A stretch of DNA of 64,000 nucleotides from Salinarchaeum sp. Harcht-Bsk1 (lineage in GTDB: Archaea > Halobacteriota > Halobacteria > Halobacteriales > Salinarchaeaceae), in the NCBI RefSeq assembly GCF_000403645.1, contig NC_021313.1:1178001-1242000 (forward strand), read 5' to 3'. Position numbers and translations under genes: made by a program. The notes under the pieces were generated by a model that made no database searches, was not told where the DNA came from, and worked only from the letters and a program-made list of their open reading frames with translations. Shown here one piece after another: positions 52,445 through 59,977 of the stretch; position 1 is the first letter of the stretch; the number at the start of each line of letters is the position of its first letter.

Positions 52445-52795
52445 GTGCGCGTGGTACACGAGCCGGCGGATGGAAGCCCGCGGCCGCTGGCGACGGACGT
52501 CGACACGGCCGACTGGCTGCTCCCGAAAGCGATCGGGCTGATGGGCCGATCCTCGATCCCCGAGGACTACGCGATGATCTTCGACTTCGGCACGCCGACG
52601 ACCCGGAGCGTCCACATGCTGTTCGTCCGGACGCCGATAGACGTGGTCTGGACGGAGAACGATCGGGTCGAGCGGGTGGAGACGCTCGCGCCCTGGACGG
52701 GGCACGCGCGTGCGCGAAGTGACCGATTTATCGAACTCGCACCAGGGGCAGCGAGCGACGTCGAACCCGGTGATCGGGTCGTGGTCGAGGAGTGA
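52445..52795 (+). CDS. DUF192 family protein
   Basis: A 116-residue protein starting with GTG (VRVVHEPADGSPRPLATDV). GLMGRSSIPEDYAMIFDFG, VHMLFVRTPIDVVW and FIELAPGAASDVEPGDRVVV match DUF192, a small beta-rich family (GLMxR, MxFxF, MxxxxxPLDVxW, ELPxGxxxxxGxxxGD). In many members a signal peptide precedes the domain; here there is none. The function is unknown. It is divergent from the zinc-finger gene and 119 bases upstream of the cimA leader ORF. Confidence 0.82.
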   Translation: MRVVHEPADGSPRPLATDVDTADWLLPKAIGLMGRSSIPEDYAMIFDFGTPTTRSVHMLFVRTPIDVVWTENDRVERVETLAPWTGHARARSDRFIELAPGAASDVEPGDRVVVEE

Positions 52796-52884
52796 GGCGG
52801 CTGCCCGAGTTGCTACGTTGCGGGGAGGCCGGTCTGCGGACGCCGAACACGTCCGTCGGTGTGCGGAACTGCGCTTTCGTGAAC

Positions 52885-52889
52885 TTTAT
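52885..52889 (+). promoter_or_regulatory. TATA-like element of the leader-ORF/cimA transcript
   Basis: TTTAT lies 26-30 bases before the ATG at 52915. The spacing is right for a leaderless mRNA whose first codon is the small ORF, not cimA, which begins about 80 bases later. Confidence 0.5.
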
Positions 52890-52914
52890 CCGCGTGTGCT
52901 ACCTCGGCGTGTCT

Positions 52915-52986
52915 ATGACGTACGAGGATAGAGGAAGTCGCCGCGAGGCGGCTGGACGCGAAATTCGCCGGCACTCAGCCAACTGA
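52915..52986 (+). CDS. Candidate leader ORF upstream of cimA (23 residues)
   Basis: ATG at 52915 opens a 23-codon ORF beginning MTYEDRGSRREAAGREIRRH and ending with SAN, stop TGA 52984-52986. It ends seven bases before the GTG of the following synthase and is in another frame. It contains six Arg codons and no Leu or Ile codon cluster beyond one ATT, so classical attenuation by leucine is not obvious. A hairpin GCCGC-GAG-GCGGC lies inside (about 52941-52953). It may couple translation of the synthase gene. The product could itself be without function. Confidence 0.45.
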   Translation: MTYEDRGSRREAAGREIRRHSAN

Positions 52987-52993
52987 TTCTCCC

Positions 52994-54517
52994 GTGGGAT
53001 TCTCCGATACGCCGATCGACGACCAGACCGAGGTATCGCTGCTGGACACGACGCTGCGCGACGGCGAGCAGGCGCCGGGCGTCTCCCTGACCCCCGAGGA
53101 AAAGGCCGAGATCGCGCAGGCGCTCGACCGGGCCCAGGTCGACGTCATCGAGGCCGGATCGGCCTGCACCGGCGAGGGCGAGCGACGGACGATCCGCAGA
53201 GTCGCGGACCTCGACCTCGACGCCACGGTCACGAGCTTCTCTCGGGGGATCAAGCGCGACGTCGAACTGGCGCTCGACTGCGGCGTCGACGGGATCAACC
53301 TGGTCGTCCCCGCCAGCGACCGCCACGTCGAGACGAAGGTCGACTCGACGCGGGAGGACGTCATCGCGTCGACGGAGGAACTCGTCGAGTTCGCCGTCGA
53401 CCAGGGGCTCTGGGTCGAGGTCATCGGCGAGGACGGCTCGCGAGCGGACCTGGAATTCCTCGAGGAGCTGATGGCCACCGCACTCGACGCCGGCGCCGAT
53501 CGGGTCTGCTACGCGGACACGGTCGGCCACGCCGGCCCCGAGCGGGCCTACGAGGTAGTGTCCGCGCTGTCCGACCTGGGCCCCACGAGTGCGCACACGC
53601 ACGACGACCTGGGACTGGGCGTCACGAACGCCCTCGCCGCGATCGACGCCGGTGCCGACATGGTACACGCCACGGTCAACGGCGTCGGCGAGCGGGCAGG
53701 CAATGCTGCTCTCGAGGAGATCGTCATCGCGCTCGAGCACGTCTACGGCATCGAGACCGTCGAAACCGAACAGCTCTACGAACTCGGCCAGACCGTCGCG
53801 AACGCGACCGGCATCGAACTGCCGCCGAACAAGGCCGTTCTCGGCGAGAACGCCTTCACCCACGAGTCCGGCATCCACACCGACGGCACGCTCAAGGACG
53901 ACGCGATGTACGAGCCCTACGCGCCCGAGACCGTGGGTCGCGAGCGCCGGATCGTCGCCGGCAAACACACCGGCCGCGCTGGAGCGAAGGCGGCACTGGA
54001 AGAGCACGGGATCGACGTCGACGGCGAGGAACTGGACAAGATCGTCGAGCGCGTCAAGGCGATCGGTGATCGTGGGAAGCGCGTCACCGACGCCGACCTC
54101 ATGACGATCGCCGAGGAGGTCACCGACGGCGAGCGCGAGCGCCTCGTCGAACTGGTGGACATGACTGCAGCAAGCGGCGGCGGAACGCCCACCGCGAGCG
54201 TCCGGCTCCTCGTCGACGGCGAGGAGCACCAGGCCGCGGCGACCGGGTCGGGGCCCGTCGACGCCGCGATCTCCGCGGTTCGAGCGGTCCTGGGTGAGAA
54301 GACCGCGAGCCTCGATTCCTACGAGGTCGACGCGATCACCGGCGGCCACGACGCCGTCGTGACCGTCGAGGTCGAGATGTCCCGTGGTGATCGGTCCGTG
54401 TCCGTTCGATCGTCGGACGCCGACATCACGACCGCGAGCGTCGAGGCGATGGTCGAGGCGCTCGATCGACTCCTCGCGAGCGACGAGGACACCGAGGCGC
54501 TGCTCGCGGACGACTGA
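52994..54517 (+). CDS. cimA: (R)-citramalate / 2-isopropylmalate synthase
   Basis: A 507-residue acetyl-CoA-dependent acyltransferase of the LeuA/CimA family, condensing acetyl-CoA with pyruvate (isoleucine route) or with 2-oxoisovalerate (leucine). LLDTTLRDGEQAPGVSL (Arg22-Asp23), His201 and His203 in SAHTHDDLGLGV, GVGERAGNAALEE and the GKHTGR motif are present, followed by a C-terminal LeuA-type regulatory domain (about 385-500, with feedback binding of Ile or Leu). By reading I cannot decide between citramalate and isopropylmalate; I use cimA as in many haloarchaeal annotations. The start is GTG at 52994, seven bases after the leader ORF. Confidence 0.88.
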   Translation: MGFSDTPIDDQTEVSLLDTTLRDGEQAPGVSLTPEEKAEIAQALDRAQVDVIEAGSACTGEGERRTIRRVADLDLDATVTSFSRGIKRDVELALDCGVDGINLVVPASDRHVETKVDSTREDVIASTEELVEFAVDQGLWVEVIGEDGSRADLEFLEELMATALDAGADRVCYADTVGHAGPERAYEVVSALSDLGPTSAHTHDDLGLGVTNALAAIDAGADMVHATVNGVGERAGNAALEEIVIALEHVYGIETVETEQLYELGQTVANATGIELPPNKAVLGENAFTHESGIHTDGTLKDDAMYEPYAPETVGRERRIVAGKHTGRAGAKAALEEHGIDVDGEELDKIVERVKAIGDRGKRVTDADLMTIAEEVTDGERERLVELVDMTAASGGGTPTASVRLLVDGEEHQAAATGSGPVDAAISAVRAVLGEKTASLDSYEVDAITGGHDAVVTVEVEMSRGDRSVSVRSSDADITTASVEAMVEALDRLLASDEDTEALLADD

Positions 54518-54583
54518 TTCCGCGGGGACGGCCTGCGCGGCGTCGGTCGGCGTTGGGTCGGCCCGTTTTTCGCCGATCCACCC

Positions 54584-54775
54584 TCAGGGATGGTAGCGTT
54601 CGAGGATATCCCAGGGATCGAACAGGTACAGGACCGCGAGCCACAGCGCCAGCGCCACCGCAAAGAGCCCGACGGCGGTCCGGAGCAGGGATTCCCCCGG
54701 ATCAGCCGCAGCGAACGCGAGCACGGCCACGAACAGCCAGATTACACCGACGACGGTTCGGCGTCGATCCTCCAT
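54584..54775 (-). CDS. Small two-helix membrane protein
   Basis: A 63-residue protein: MEDRRRTVVGVIWLFVAVLA is the first helix and AVGLFAVALALWLAVLYLFD the second, ending DPWDILERYHP. Short loop of DPGESLLRT between helices. I do not recognise the family. The ATG at 54775 starts just before the first helix. It follows, on the same strand, a zinc-ribbon membrane protein by 86 bases and is convergent with cimA. Confidence 0.65.
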   Translation of the reverse strand: MEDRRRTVVGVIWLFVAVLAFAAADPGESLLRTAVGLFAVALALWLAVLYLFDPWDILERYHP

Positions 54776-54861
54776 GCCGGTCGGTCGGGCGGCGAGCGAC
54801 AAACCGCTGGTGATCGACTGGTGTCGACCGGAACCCGACTCCGAGCGGGCGCCATCGGGGA

Positions 54862-55107
54862 TCAGGGTTCGAGTCGCGTGCCGTCCCTCGGGCAGTACTC
54901 GAAGGAGTCGTCCGTCGTCCGGAAGCCACACTGCGGACACTCCGAGACCGGCGGTTCGGGTCCCGATCCAGCGGACCGGCGGAAGAGGAAGGGGACGAAC
55001 GGCACGAACAGGAAGAAGACGAACGAGTCGAAGTAGTACCAGAGGGCAGCGCTGAGCAGGAGACTGACGACGACGCCGACCGCCGCGGTCGCGAGCCTGG
55101 AACCCAT
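54862..55107 (-). CDS. Small membrane protein with C-terminal zinc ribbon
   Basis: An 81-residue protein. Two close hydrophobic segments (LATAAVGVVVSLLLSAALWY and FFLFVPFVPFLF, about residues 4-45) are followed by CPQCGFRTTDDSFEYCPRDG, a C-x2-C-x11-C zinc ribbon (three cysteines plus a possible Asp/His) on the cytoplasmic side. The function is unknown. The ATG at 55107 is preferred over the longer frame at 55167 as those 20 residues precede no promoter and are proline-rich. The hairpins trailing the tRNA lie just upstream. Confidence 0.7.
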   Translation of the reverse strand: MGSRLATAAVGVVVSLLLSAALWYYFDSFVFFLFVPFVPFLFRRSAGSGPEPPVSECPQCGFRTTDDSFEYCPRDGTRLEP

Positions 55108-55170
55108 CGATCGGTGGTAGGGTTCGGGTGGTGAAAAGGGCGGTTCCCGAAGACGCCTCTCAGACACGTG

Positions 55171-55344
55171 CCGCTCGCTACGCTCGCGGTCAGAACGTCG
55201 GAGAAGCGCCGAGGGGGAGATTTGAACAACGGCCGGACGTGCTCGCTTCGCTGCGCGCGTCCGGTCTCGTTCAAATCACCGACGGCGTTCCTGCTGACGC
55301 AGACTCCTCGCTACGCTCGTCGTCAGATACCAGCAGGAACGCCG
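55171..55344. repeat. Three successive hairpins in the tRNA-Ser 3' trailer
   Basis: Hairpin 1 is CCGCTCGCTACGCTCGCGG (55171-55189). Hairpin 2 has outer arms GATTTGAAC (55219-55227) and GTTCAAATC (55269-55277) and inner arms CCGGACG and CGTCCGG (55233-55239, 55258-55264). Hairpin 3 has perfect 14-base arms CGGCGTTCCTGCTG (55283-55296) and CAGCAGGAACGCCG (55331-55344), the latter reaching into the tRNA 3' end. All loops contain CTCGCT-[A/T]-CGCT-like sequence. Confidence 0.7.
55208..55227 (-). repeat. Copy of the tRNA-Ser 3' end
   Basis: GCCGAGGGGGAGATTTGAAC (plus strand) is identical to the first 20 bases of the tRNA gene on the plus strand at 55341-55360, i.e. the T-arm half and acceptor 3' strand of tRNA-Ser. 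The direct repeat is 133 bases apart. It is not a full tRNA. Confidence 0.8.
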
Positions 55345-55424
55345 AGGGGGAGATTTGAACTCCCGAGTCCTTGCGGACAGTTGCTCTCGAGGCAACCGCC
55401 TTGGCCGGGCTAGGCTACCTCGGC
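55341..55424 (-). tRNA. tRNA-Ser(CGA)
   Basis: On the minus strand the gene runs from 55424 to 55341 (84 bases). Acceptor strands GCCGAGG and CCTCGGC pair perfectly. The D-arm lies at about residues 10-26, the anticodon stem GTTGC/GCAAC encloses the loop CTCGAGA with anticodon CGA (serine, UCG codons), the long variable arm TGTCC-GCAA-GGACT is type II as in tRNA-Ser, and the T-arm GGGAG-TTCAAAT-CTCCC is normal. CCA is not encoded. There is no intron. The 3' end is followed by several hairpins and a copied fragment. Confidence 0.95.
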
Positions 55425-55519
55425 TCGATTCGGGATACCTCGCTCGTGGGTGTAATCGTTTCGATTCAAACGCCCGAACGCGGAGAAAGAATCAACTCCC
55501 CCCAGCCCCCGATGCGGGT

Positions 55520-56479
55520 ATGGACGTTTCTGCTGCCAGCGATCGGAGCAGTGCGGTCGTGGACGAGGTGCTCGAGGCGGTCATCGCCGATCGAGAGTTC
55601 GTGGAGACAGTGCTGACCGGCGTCCTCGCACGGGGGCACGTCCTGCTCGAAGACGTGCCCGGAACGGGGAAGACGCTCACCGCGAACTCCCTCGCGACGG
55701 CGCTCGGGCTGGAGTTCTCCCGGATCCAGTTCACGCCGGACCTCCTGCCCGCCGACGTCACCGGGACCCACGTGTTCAACGAAGCGGATCGTAGCTTCGA
55801 GTTTACCGAGGGTCCGATCTTCGCGAACGTCGTCCTCGCCGACGAGATCAACCGGGCGCCGCCGAAGACCCAGGCCGCCCTCCTCGAGGCGATGGAGGAA
55901 GAACAGGTCACCGTCGACGGCGACACCCACCAGCTACCCGATCCCTTCTTCGTCATCGCGACGCAGAACCCCGTCGAGCAGGAGGGAACCTTCGAGTTGC
56001 CGGAGGCCCAGGTCGACCGATTCCTCGTGAAGACGACGCTCGGCTACCCCGAGGAGGCCGGCGAACTCGAACTCCTCCGTCGCCGCGCGGGTCGGAGCGA
56101 CCGCGCGCCGACCGTCGGCTCGGTGCTGGACGCCGACGCCGTCCGGGAGCTCCGTGAGGTCCCCGAGGGCGTCCACGTCGAACCGGACGTCCTCGAGTAC
56201 ATCGCCGCGGTCGGACGGGCAACCAGGATTCGCCCGCAGGTCCAGACCGGCGTCTCCCCGCGTGGAACCCAGCGCCTCTTCGAGGCTGCCCGGGCCCACG
56301 CGGTGATCGACGGGCGGGACTTCGTCACGCCGGACGACGTCCGCCGCGTCGCACTTCCCGTCCTCTCCCATCGGCTGGTCCTCACGCCCGAAGCTGCCGT
56401 CGAGGGCGTGGACACCGACGAGATCGTCGAGGACGTGCTCGACAGCGTCCCCGTGCCCACCGTCGAACCGACGGTCTGA
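55520..56479 (+). CDS. MoxR-family AAA ATPase
   Basis: A 319-residue AAA+ chaperone-like ATPase. Walker A EDVPGTGKT (44-52), Walker B VVLADEINRAPPKTQ (D108-E109), sensor 1 FFVIATQNPVEQEGTF and sensor 2 GVSPRGTQRLFEAAR are the MoxR pattern. Such ATPases usually act with a von Willebrand A-domain or DUF58 protein to mature metal enzymes or envelope complexes; no such gene follows here within the window. The ATG at 55520 is taken because the long upstream frame crosses the tRNA gene. Confidence 0.92.
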   Translation: MDVSAASDRSSAVVDEVLEAVIADREFVETVLTGVLARGHVLLEDVPGTGKTLTANSLATALGLEFSRIQFTPDLLPADVTGTHVFNEADRSFEFTEGPIFANVVLADEINRAPPKTQAALLEAMEEEQVTVDGDTHQLPDPFFVIATQNPVEQEGTFELPEAQVDRFLVKTTLGYPEEAGELELLRRRAGRSDRAPTVGSVLDADAVRELREVPEGVHVEPDVLEYIAAVGRATRIRPQVQTGVSPRGTQRLFEAARAHAVIDGRDFVTPDDVRRVALPVLSHRLVLTPEAAVEGVDTDEIVEDVLDSVPVPTVEPTV

Positions 56480-56644
56480 TAGGGGGTCGAGAGACCCGGG
56501 CCGACCCGCCAGCTGCGAACGCCGAACGCGTTCTCGTTCGCATCCGACGGCAGTTCCGGTGAGATGCGTTCGCACAGGTGTCGAGCCACTGCGACCGCTA
56601 CACCGACAGCTACCGAACAGTAGCGAGCGAAGAGAAGGGTCGAC

Positions 56645-57769
56645 TCAGTCGTCGGCCTCGGAGTAGAGGCCGCTGGTTTCGTCCGAGTCGTCGGTGATCT
56701 GCGGACTCGACCAGTACTCGTGTGAGTCGTCCTCTCGGAAACACTTCGTCTCGTGGAGCTCCTCGGTGGAGTACTCCGGCGGCGTCTGCTCCATGCAGAC
56801 CTGCCGCGCTTCCGGACAGCGCGTGTGGAACCGACAGCCCGGCGGCGGGTTCTGCGGGTCCGGGATGTCGATCTTGCGCACCGGCGGTTTCTCGCTGCCC
56901 TGGCTGCCGGGCGCGAGGTCCGGCGTCGCCCAGCGCAACACCTTGGTGTAGGGATGCTGGGGGTTGTTGATGATCTTCTCGGCGGGACCGATCTCGACGA
57001 GCTCGCCGAGGTACATCACGCCGATGCGGCCGCCGCTGTGGGCCGCGAAGTAGCGCGCGTTCGACAGGTCGTGCGAGACGAACACGAACGACGTGTCGAA
57101 CTTGTCCTGCAGATCCAGCATGAGGTCCATCATCTCGACCCGAAGCGACACGTCGAGTGCGCTGACGGCCTCGTCGGCCAGGATCAGGTCCGGGTCCATC
57201 AGCAGGGCGCGAACCAGCGCGACGCGCTGCTTCTCGCCGCCCGAGAGCTGGTGGGGATACCGACCGGCGTAGTCGTCCGGCGGCGTCATCCCGACCTCCT
57301 CGAGCATGGCGAGCACCTGCCCGCGGCGGTCGCCCGCGCTCATCTGGCTCTGCCAGCGCTTGAGCGGAGCTTCGAGAATCTTCATGACCCGGCGGTTCGG
57401 GTTCAGCGACGAACCGGGGTCCTGGTGGATAATCTGCAGGGAACGCCGGATGTCCTTGTAGGGAATCTCGACGTCGCCCTTGCCGTCCTTGGCGTCCCAG
57501 ATGTCCTGGCCGCGGTACTTGACGCTGCCACCCGTCGGGCGTTGTAGCCCGATGCAGGTCTTGCCGAGCGTCGTCTTCCCACAGCCGGACTCGCCGACCA
57601 GTGCGACGACGTCCTCCTCGAAGATATCGAGACTGACACCGTCGACTGCGCGAACGACGTCCGGATCGCTGAAGTCGAAGATACCCTGACTCTCCTCGAA
57701 GTGGACTTCGACGTCTTCCAGCGAGATGAGAGCCTCGTCACCGGTCTGTCGGGTGTTCTCTACGCTCAT
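56645..57769 (-). CDS. Peptide/oligosaccharide ABC transporter ATP-binding protein (OppF-type)
   Basis: A 374-residue ATPase of the Opp/Dpp class. Walker A GESGCGKTT (about 60), Q-loop IIHQDPGSSLNPN, signature LSGGEKQRVALVRALL, Walker B DLILADEAVSALDVS and the FVSHDLSNARYFA switch are intact. The C-terminal oligopeptide domain has a cysteine cluster (GCRFHTRCPEARQVC and a late Cys in ETKCF), which in related proteins holds an iron-sulfur cluster. It is the fifth gene of the operon; its ATG overlaps the OppD-type stop by four bases. Confidence 0.93.
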   Translation of the reverse strand: MSVENTRQTGDEALISLEDVEVHFEESQGIFDFSDPDVVRAVDGVSLDIFEEDVVALVGESGCGKTTLGKTCIGLQRPTGGSVKYRGQDIWDAKDGKGDVEIPYKDIRRSLQIIHQDPGSSLNPNRRVMKILEAPLKRWQSQMSAGDRRGQVLAMLEEVGMTPPDDYAGRYPHQLSGGEKQRVALVRALLMDPDLILADEAVSALDVSLRVEMMDLMLDLQDKFDTSFVFVSHDLSNARYFAAHSGGRIGVMYLGELVEIGPAEKIINNPQHPYTKVLRWATPDLAPGSQGSEKPPVRKIDIPDPQNPPPGCRFHTRCPEARQVCMEQTPPEYSTEELHETKCFREDDSHEYWSSPQITDDSDETSGLYSEADD

Positions 57770-58848
57770 TGTGCTTCCTCCTCAGGGGTCGCTTGCTGTT
57801 GGTCGATGTTGAACGGAATCGCCTCCGACGCGTCCTCCCAGTGGAAGCACTCCACTCTGTGGGTGTCGCTGACCTCGTGGAAGTCCGGAGCCTCCGCCGT
57901 GCACTGCTCGTCGGCGAGCGGGCACCGCGGGTGGTAGGAACAGCCCTCCGGCACGTTCACCGGGTCCGGCGCGGAACCGTCGATCGAACGCATCTCTGAG
58001 AGCGGCGCGTCGAGGTTCGGCGTTGAGTTCAGCAGTGCCCGCGTGTACGGGTGGGCCGCGTTTCGAAGGATCTCCTCCGTCGATCCCTTCTCGACGAGTT
58101 CGAAGGCGTACATCACCGACATCCGATCCGCCAGCTCGGCGACGAGCGGCAGGTCGTGGGTGATGAACACCATCGTCAGGTCGTACTTGTCCTTGAGTCC
58201 CTGCAGCAGGGAGAGGATCGAACGCTGCATCAGCAGGTCGAGCGCGGCCGTCGGCTCGTCCATGACGAGCACGTCGGGCTCGAGCACGACCGACAGTGCG
58301 ATGAGCGCCCGCTGTCGCATCCCGCCACTCAGCTCGTGGGGGTACGACTTGAGTACGCGTTCGGGGTCGAGGTAGAGGTCGGCCAGGAGCTGTCTGGCCC
58401 GGTCCATCCCCTCCTCTCGGTCGTAGTCGTGGGCCTCGAGCGTCTCGACGAAGTGGCCCTTGATCGACATCGTCGGGTTGAACGAACTCATCGCTCCCTG
58501 GAAGACCATCGAGATGTCCTCCCAGCGAAGCTTTCGGAGCTCCTCGTCGCTCAGCCCCAGGACGTTCACCGGATCCCTGTCGTCGGGATAGTAGGTGATC
58601 TGGCCCGAGAGCACGCCGGGATCGACGACCGCATCGAGCATCGCGGAGGCGAGCATGGACTTTCCGGAGCCACTCTCGCCGACGATGCCGAGGATCTCCC
58701 CGCGCTGGATGTCCAGGTCGACGTTGTCGAGCACGCGGGAGACCCCGCGACTCATCTCGAAGACGACCTCGGTGTTCCGGAGCTCGAGGATCGGATCCGA
58801 CGTGTTGTGCATTGTCGTGTCCTCGGTGGATGTGTTGTGCGTGCTCAT
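57766..58848 (-). CDS. Peptide/oligosaccharide ABC transporter ATP-binding protein (OppD-type)
   Basis: A 360-residue ATPase with Walker A GESGSGKSML (about 57), MVFQGAMSSFNPTM, signature LSGGMRQRALIALSV, VLVMDEPTAALDLLM and VFITHDLPLVAELAD. The C-terminal peptide-transporter domain (PYTRALLNSTPNLD, then GCSYHPRCPLADEQC) is conserved. Together with the OppF-type protein it powers the permease pair. The ATG at 58848 is one base downstream of the permease stop; an alternative ATG at residue 13 exists. Stop overlaps the next gene by four bases. Confidence 0.93.
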   Translation of the reverse strand: MSTHNTSTEDTTMHNTSDPILELRNTEVVFEMSRGVSRVLDNVDLDIQRGEILGIVGESGSGKSMLASAMLDAVVDPGVLSGQITYYPDDRDPVNVLGLSDEELRKLRWEDISMVFQGAMSSFNPTMSIKGHFVETLEAHDYDREEGMDRARQLLADLYLDPERVLKSYPHELSGGMRQRALIALSVVLEPDVLVMDEPTAALDLLMQRSILSLLQGLKDKYDLTMVFITHDLPLVAELADRMSVMYAFELVEKGSTEEILRNAAHPYTRALLNSTPNLDAPLSEMRSIDGSAPDPVNVPEGCSYHPRCPLADEQCTAEAPDFHEVSDTHRVECFHWEDASEAIPFNIDQQQATPEEEAQ

Positions 58849-58849
58849 C

Positions 58850-59977
58850 TTACATCATGGCGGGCTGGATCTCTTCGTCCTCGCCCTCCTCCTCCACGGT
58901 TTCACCTTCGTGTCGCGTGCGAACGCGCGGGTTGAAGAGTCGATCGGTTCCCTGCGAGAGCAGGATCAGACCGAACGACAGGACGACGATCGGTACCATC
59001 GGGACGAGGATCTGGTAGCGGGCTTCCGGAACGGTCAACGCGTTGCCGTTCGCACGGGCCCACTGCATCATCAGCCCCCAGTTCGCGATAGTCTCGAACG
59101 TCAGGAAGCCCAGGAAGAACAGCGCGACGCTGTCGTAGATCACTCGCCGTGCCGCGTAGACGAAGTTGACCATGATGTACGGCATCAGATTCGGCAAGAT
59201 ATCCTTCTGGATGATCCTGGGCGTACTGACGCCCATCGTCCTGGACGCTTCGACGTAGGACTGTTCGCGAACCGAGAGCACCTGTGATTGGATCGTTCGG
59301 GCGAGCCCCGCCCAGACGTTGATCACGATCAGCGTGCCGATCACGTACGGCGACTGCGGGTCGATGACCGCGATCAGGACGATCACCAGCGGAAGGCCGG
59401 GGATCGACATCCCGATGTCGGTCAGGGTCATCAGCACCGTGTTCGTGGTGCCACCCTTGTAGCCCGCGACCGTGCCGACGATCGTCGCCATCGCGATCGA
59501 GAACACGCCGCCTGCGACGATCATCTTGAGCATGCGCGGCGTGCTCCAGATGACCGCGGATAGCAGGTCACGTCCACTGCCGTCGGTGCCGAGTGGCGTG
59601 TCCCAGTACGTGAACGGCTGCCGCGAGTTGGGATAGCCGACCGCACACTCGCCACCCTTGCCCCCACTGCAGCCGTAGGAACTCGTCGGTTCGGCGAGCT
59701 CCCACGGTGAGACGGGGCCGATGAGGGTGTTCAGGATGTCGATCCCGTTCCGGTGCGACATCACCAGCAGCGCGATGACCACGAAACTCCCGAGGATCAC
59801 GATCCCGGTCTTCGTCCGCCAGTCCGACCAGGCGATCTTCGCGGGAGCGACCACGCCCTCGTAGAGGACTTCCTTGAACTGCTGGGCCGGGCCGACGTCG
59901 GTGGCCTCGGCGTCCTCGAACATGGCGTTGCCGCCGTCCGTCATGACCTCGTCTCGTTCAGTAGGCTTCACCTTCAT
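58850..59977 (-). CDS. ABC transporter permease (OppC-type)
   Basis: A 375-residue membrane protein with a long cytoplasmic N-terminus (about 50 residues), a first helix (TGIVILGSFVVIALLVM), a large extracytoplasmic loop (SSYGCSGGKGGECAVGYP) and the typical DppC core: PLGTDGSGRDLLS, VGTVAGYKGG, DIGMSIPGLPLVIVL, EASRTMGVSTPRIIQKDILP (EAA motif). The loop carries a cysteine pair unusual for OppC. The ATG at 59977 overlaps the OppB-type gene by 20 bases; a start at 59944 preceded by GAGG is equally possible. Confidence 0.92.
   Translation of the reverse strand: MKVKPTERDEVMTDGGNAMFEDAEATDVGPAQQFKEVLYEGVVAPAKIAWSDWRTKTGIVILGSFVVIALLVMSHRNGIDILNTLIGPVSPWELAEPTSSYGCSGGKGGECAVGYPNSRQPFTYWDTPLGTDGSGRDLLSAVIWSTPRMLKMIVAGGVFSIAMATIVGTVAGYKGGTTNTVLMTLTDIGMSIPGLPLVIVLIAVIDPQSPYVIGTLIVINVWAGLARTIQSQVLSVREQSYVEASRTMGVSTPRIIQKDILPNLMPYIMVNFVYAARRVIYDSVALFFLGFLTFETIANWGLMMQWARANGNALTVPEARYQILVPMVPIVVLSFGLILLSQGTDRLFNPRVRTRHEGETVEEEGEDEEIQPAMM

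Noticed and set aside
55208-55227. A second tRNA-Ser gene
   Set aside because: Only the 3' half-T-arm and acceptor strand are present; no anticodon arm follows.
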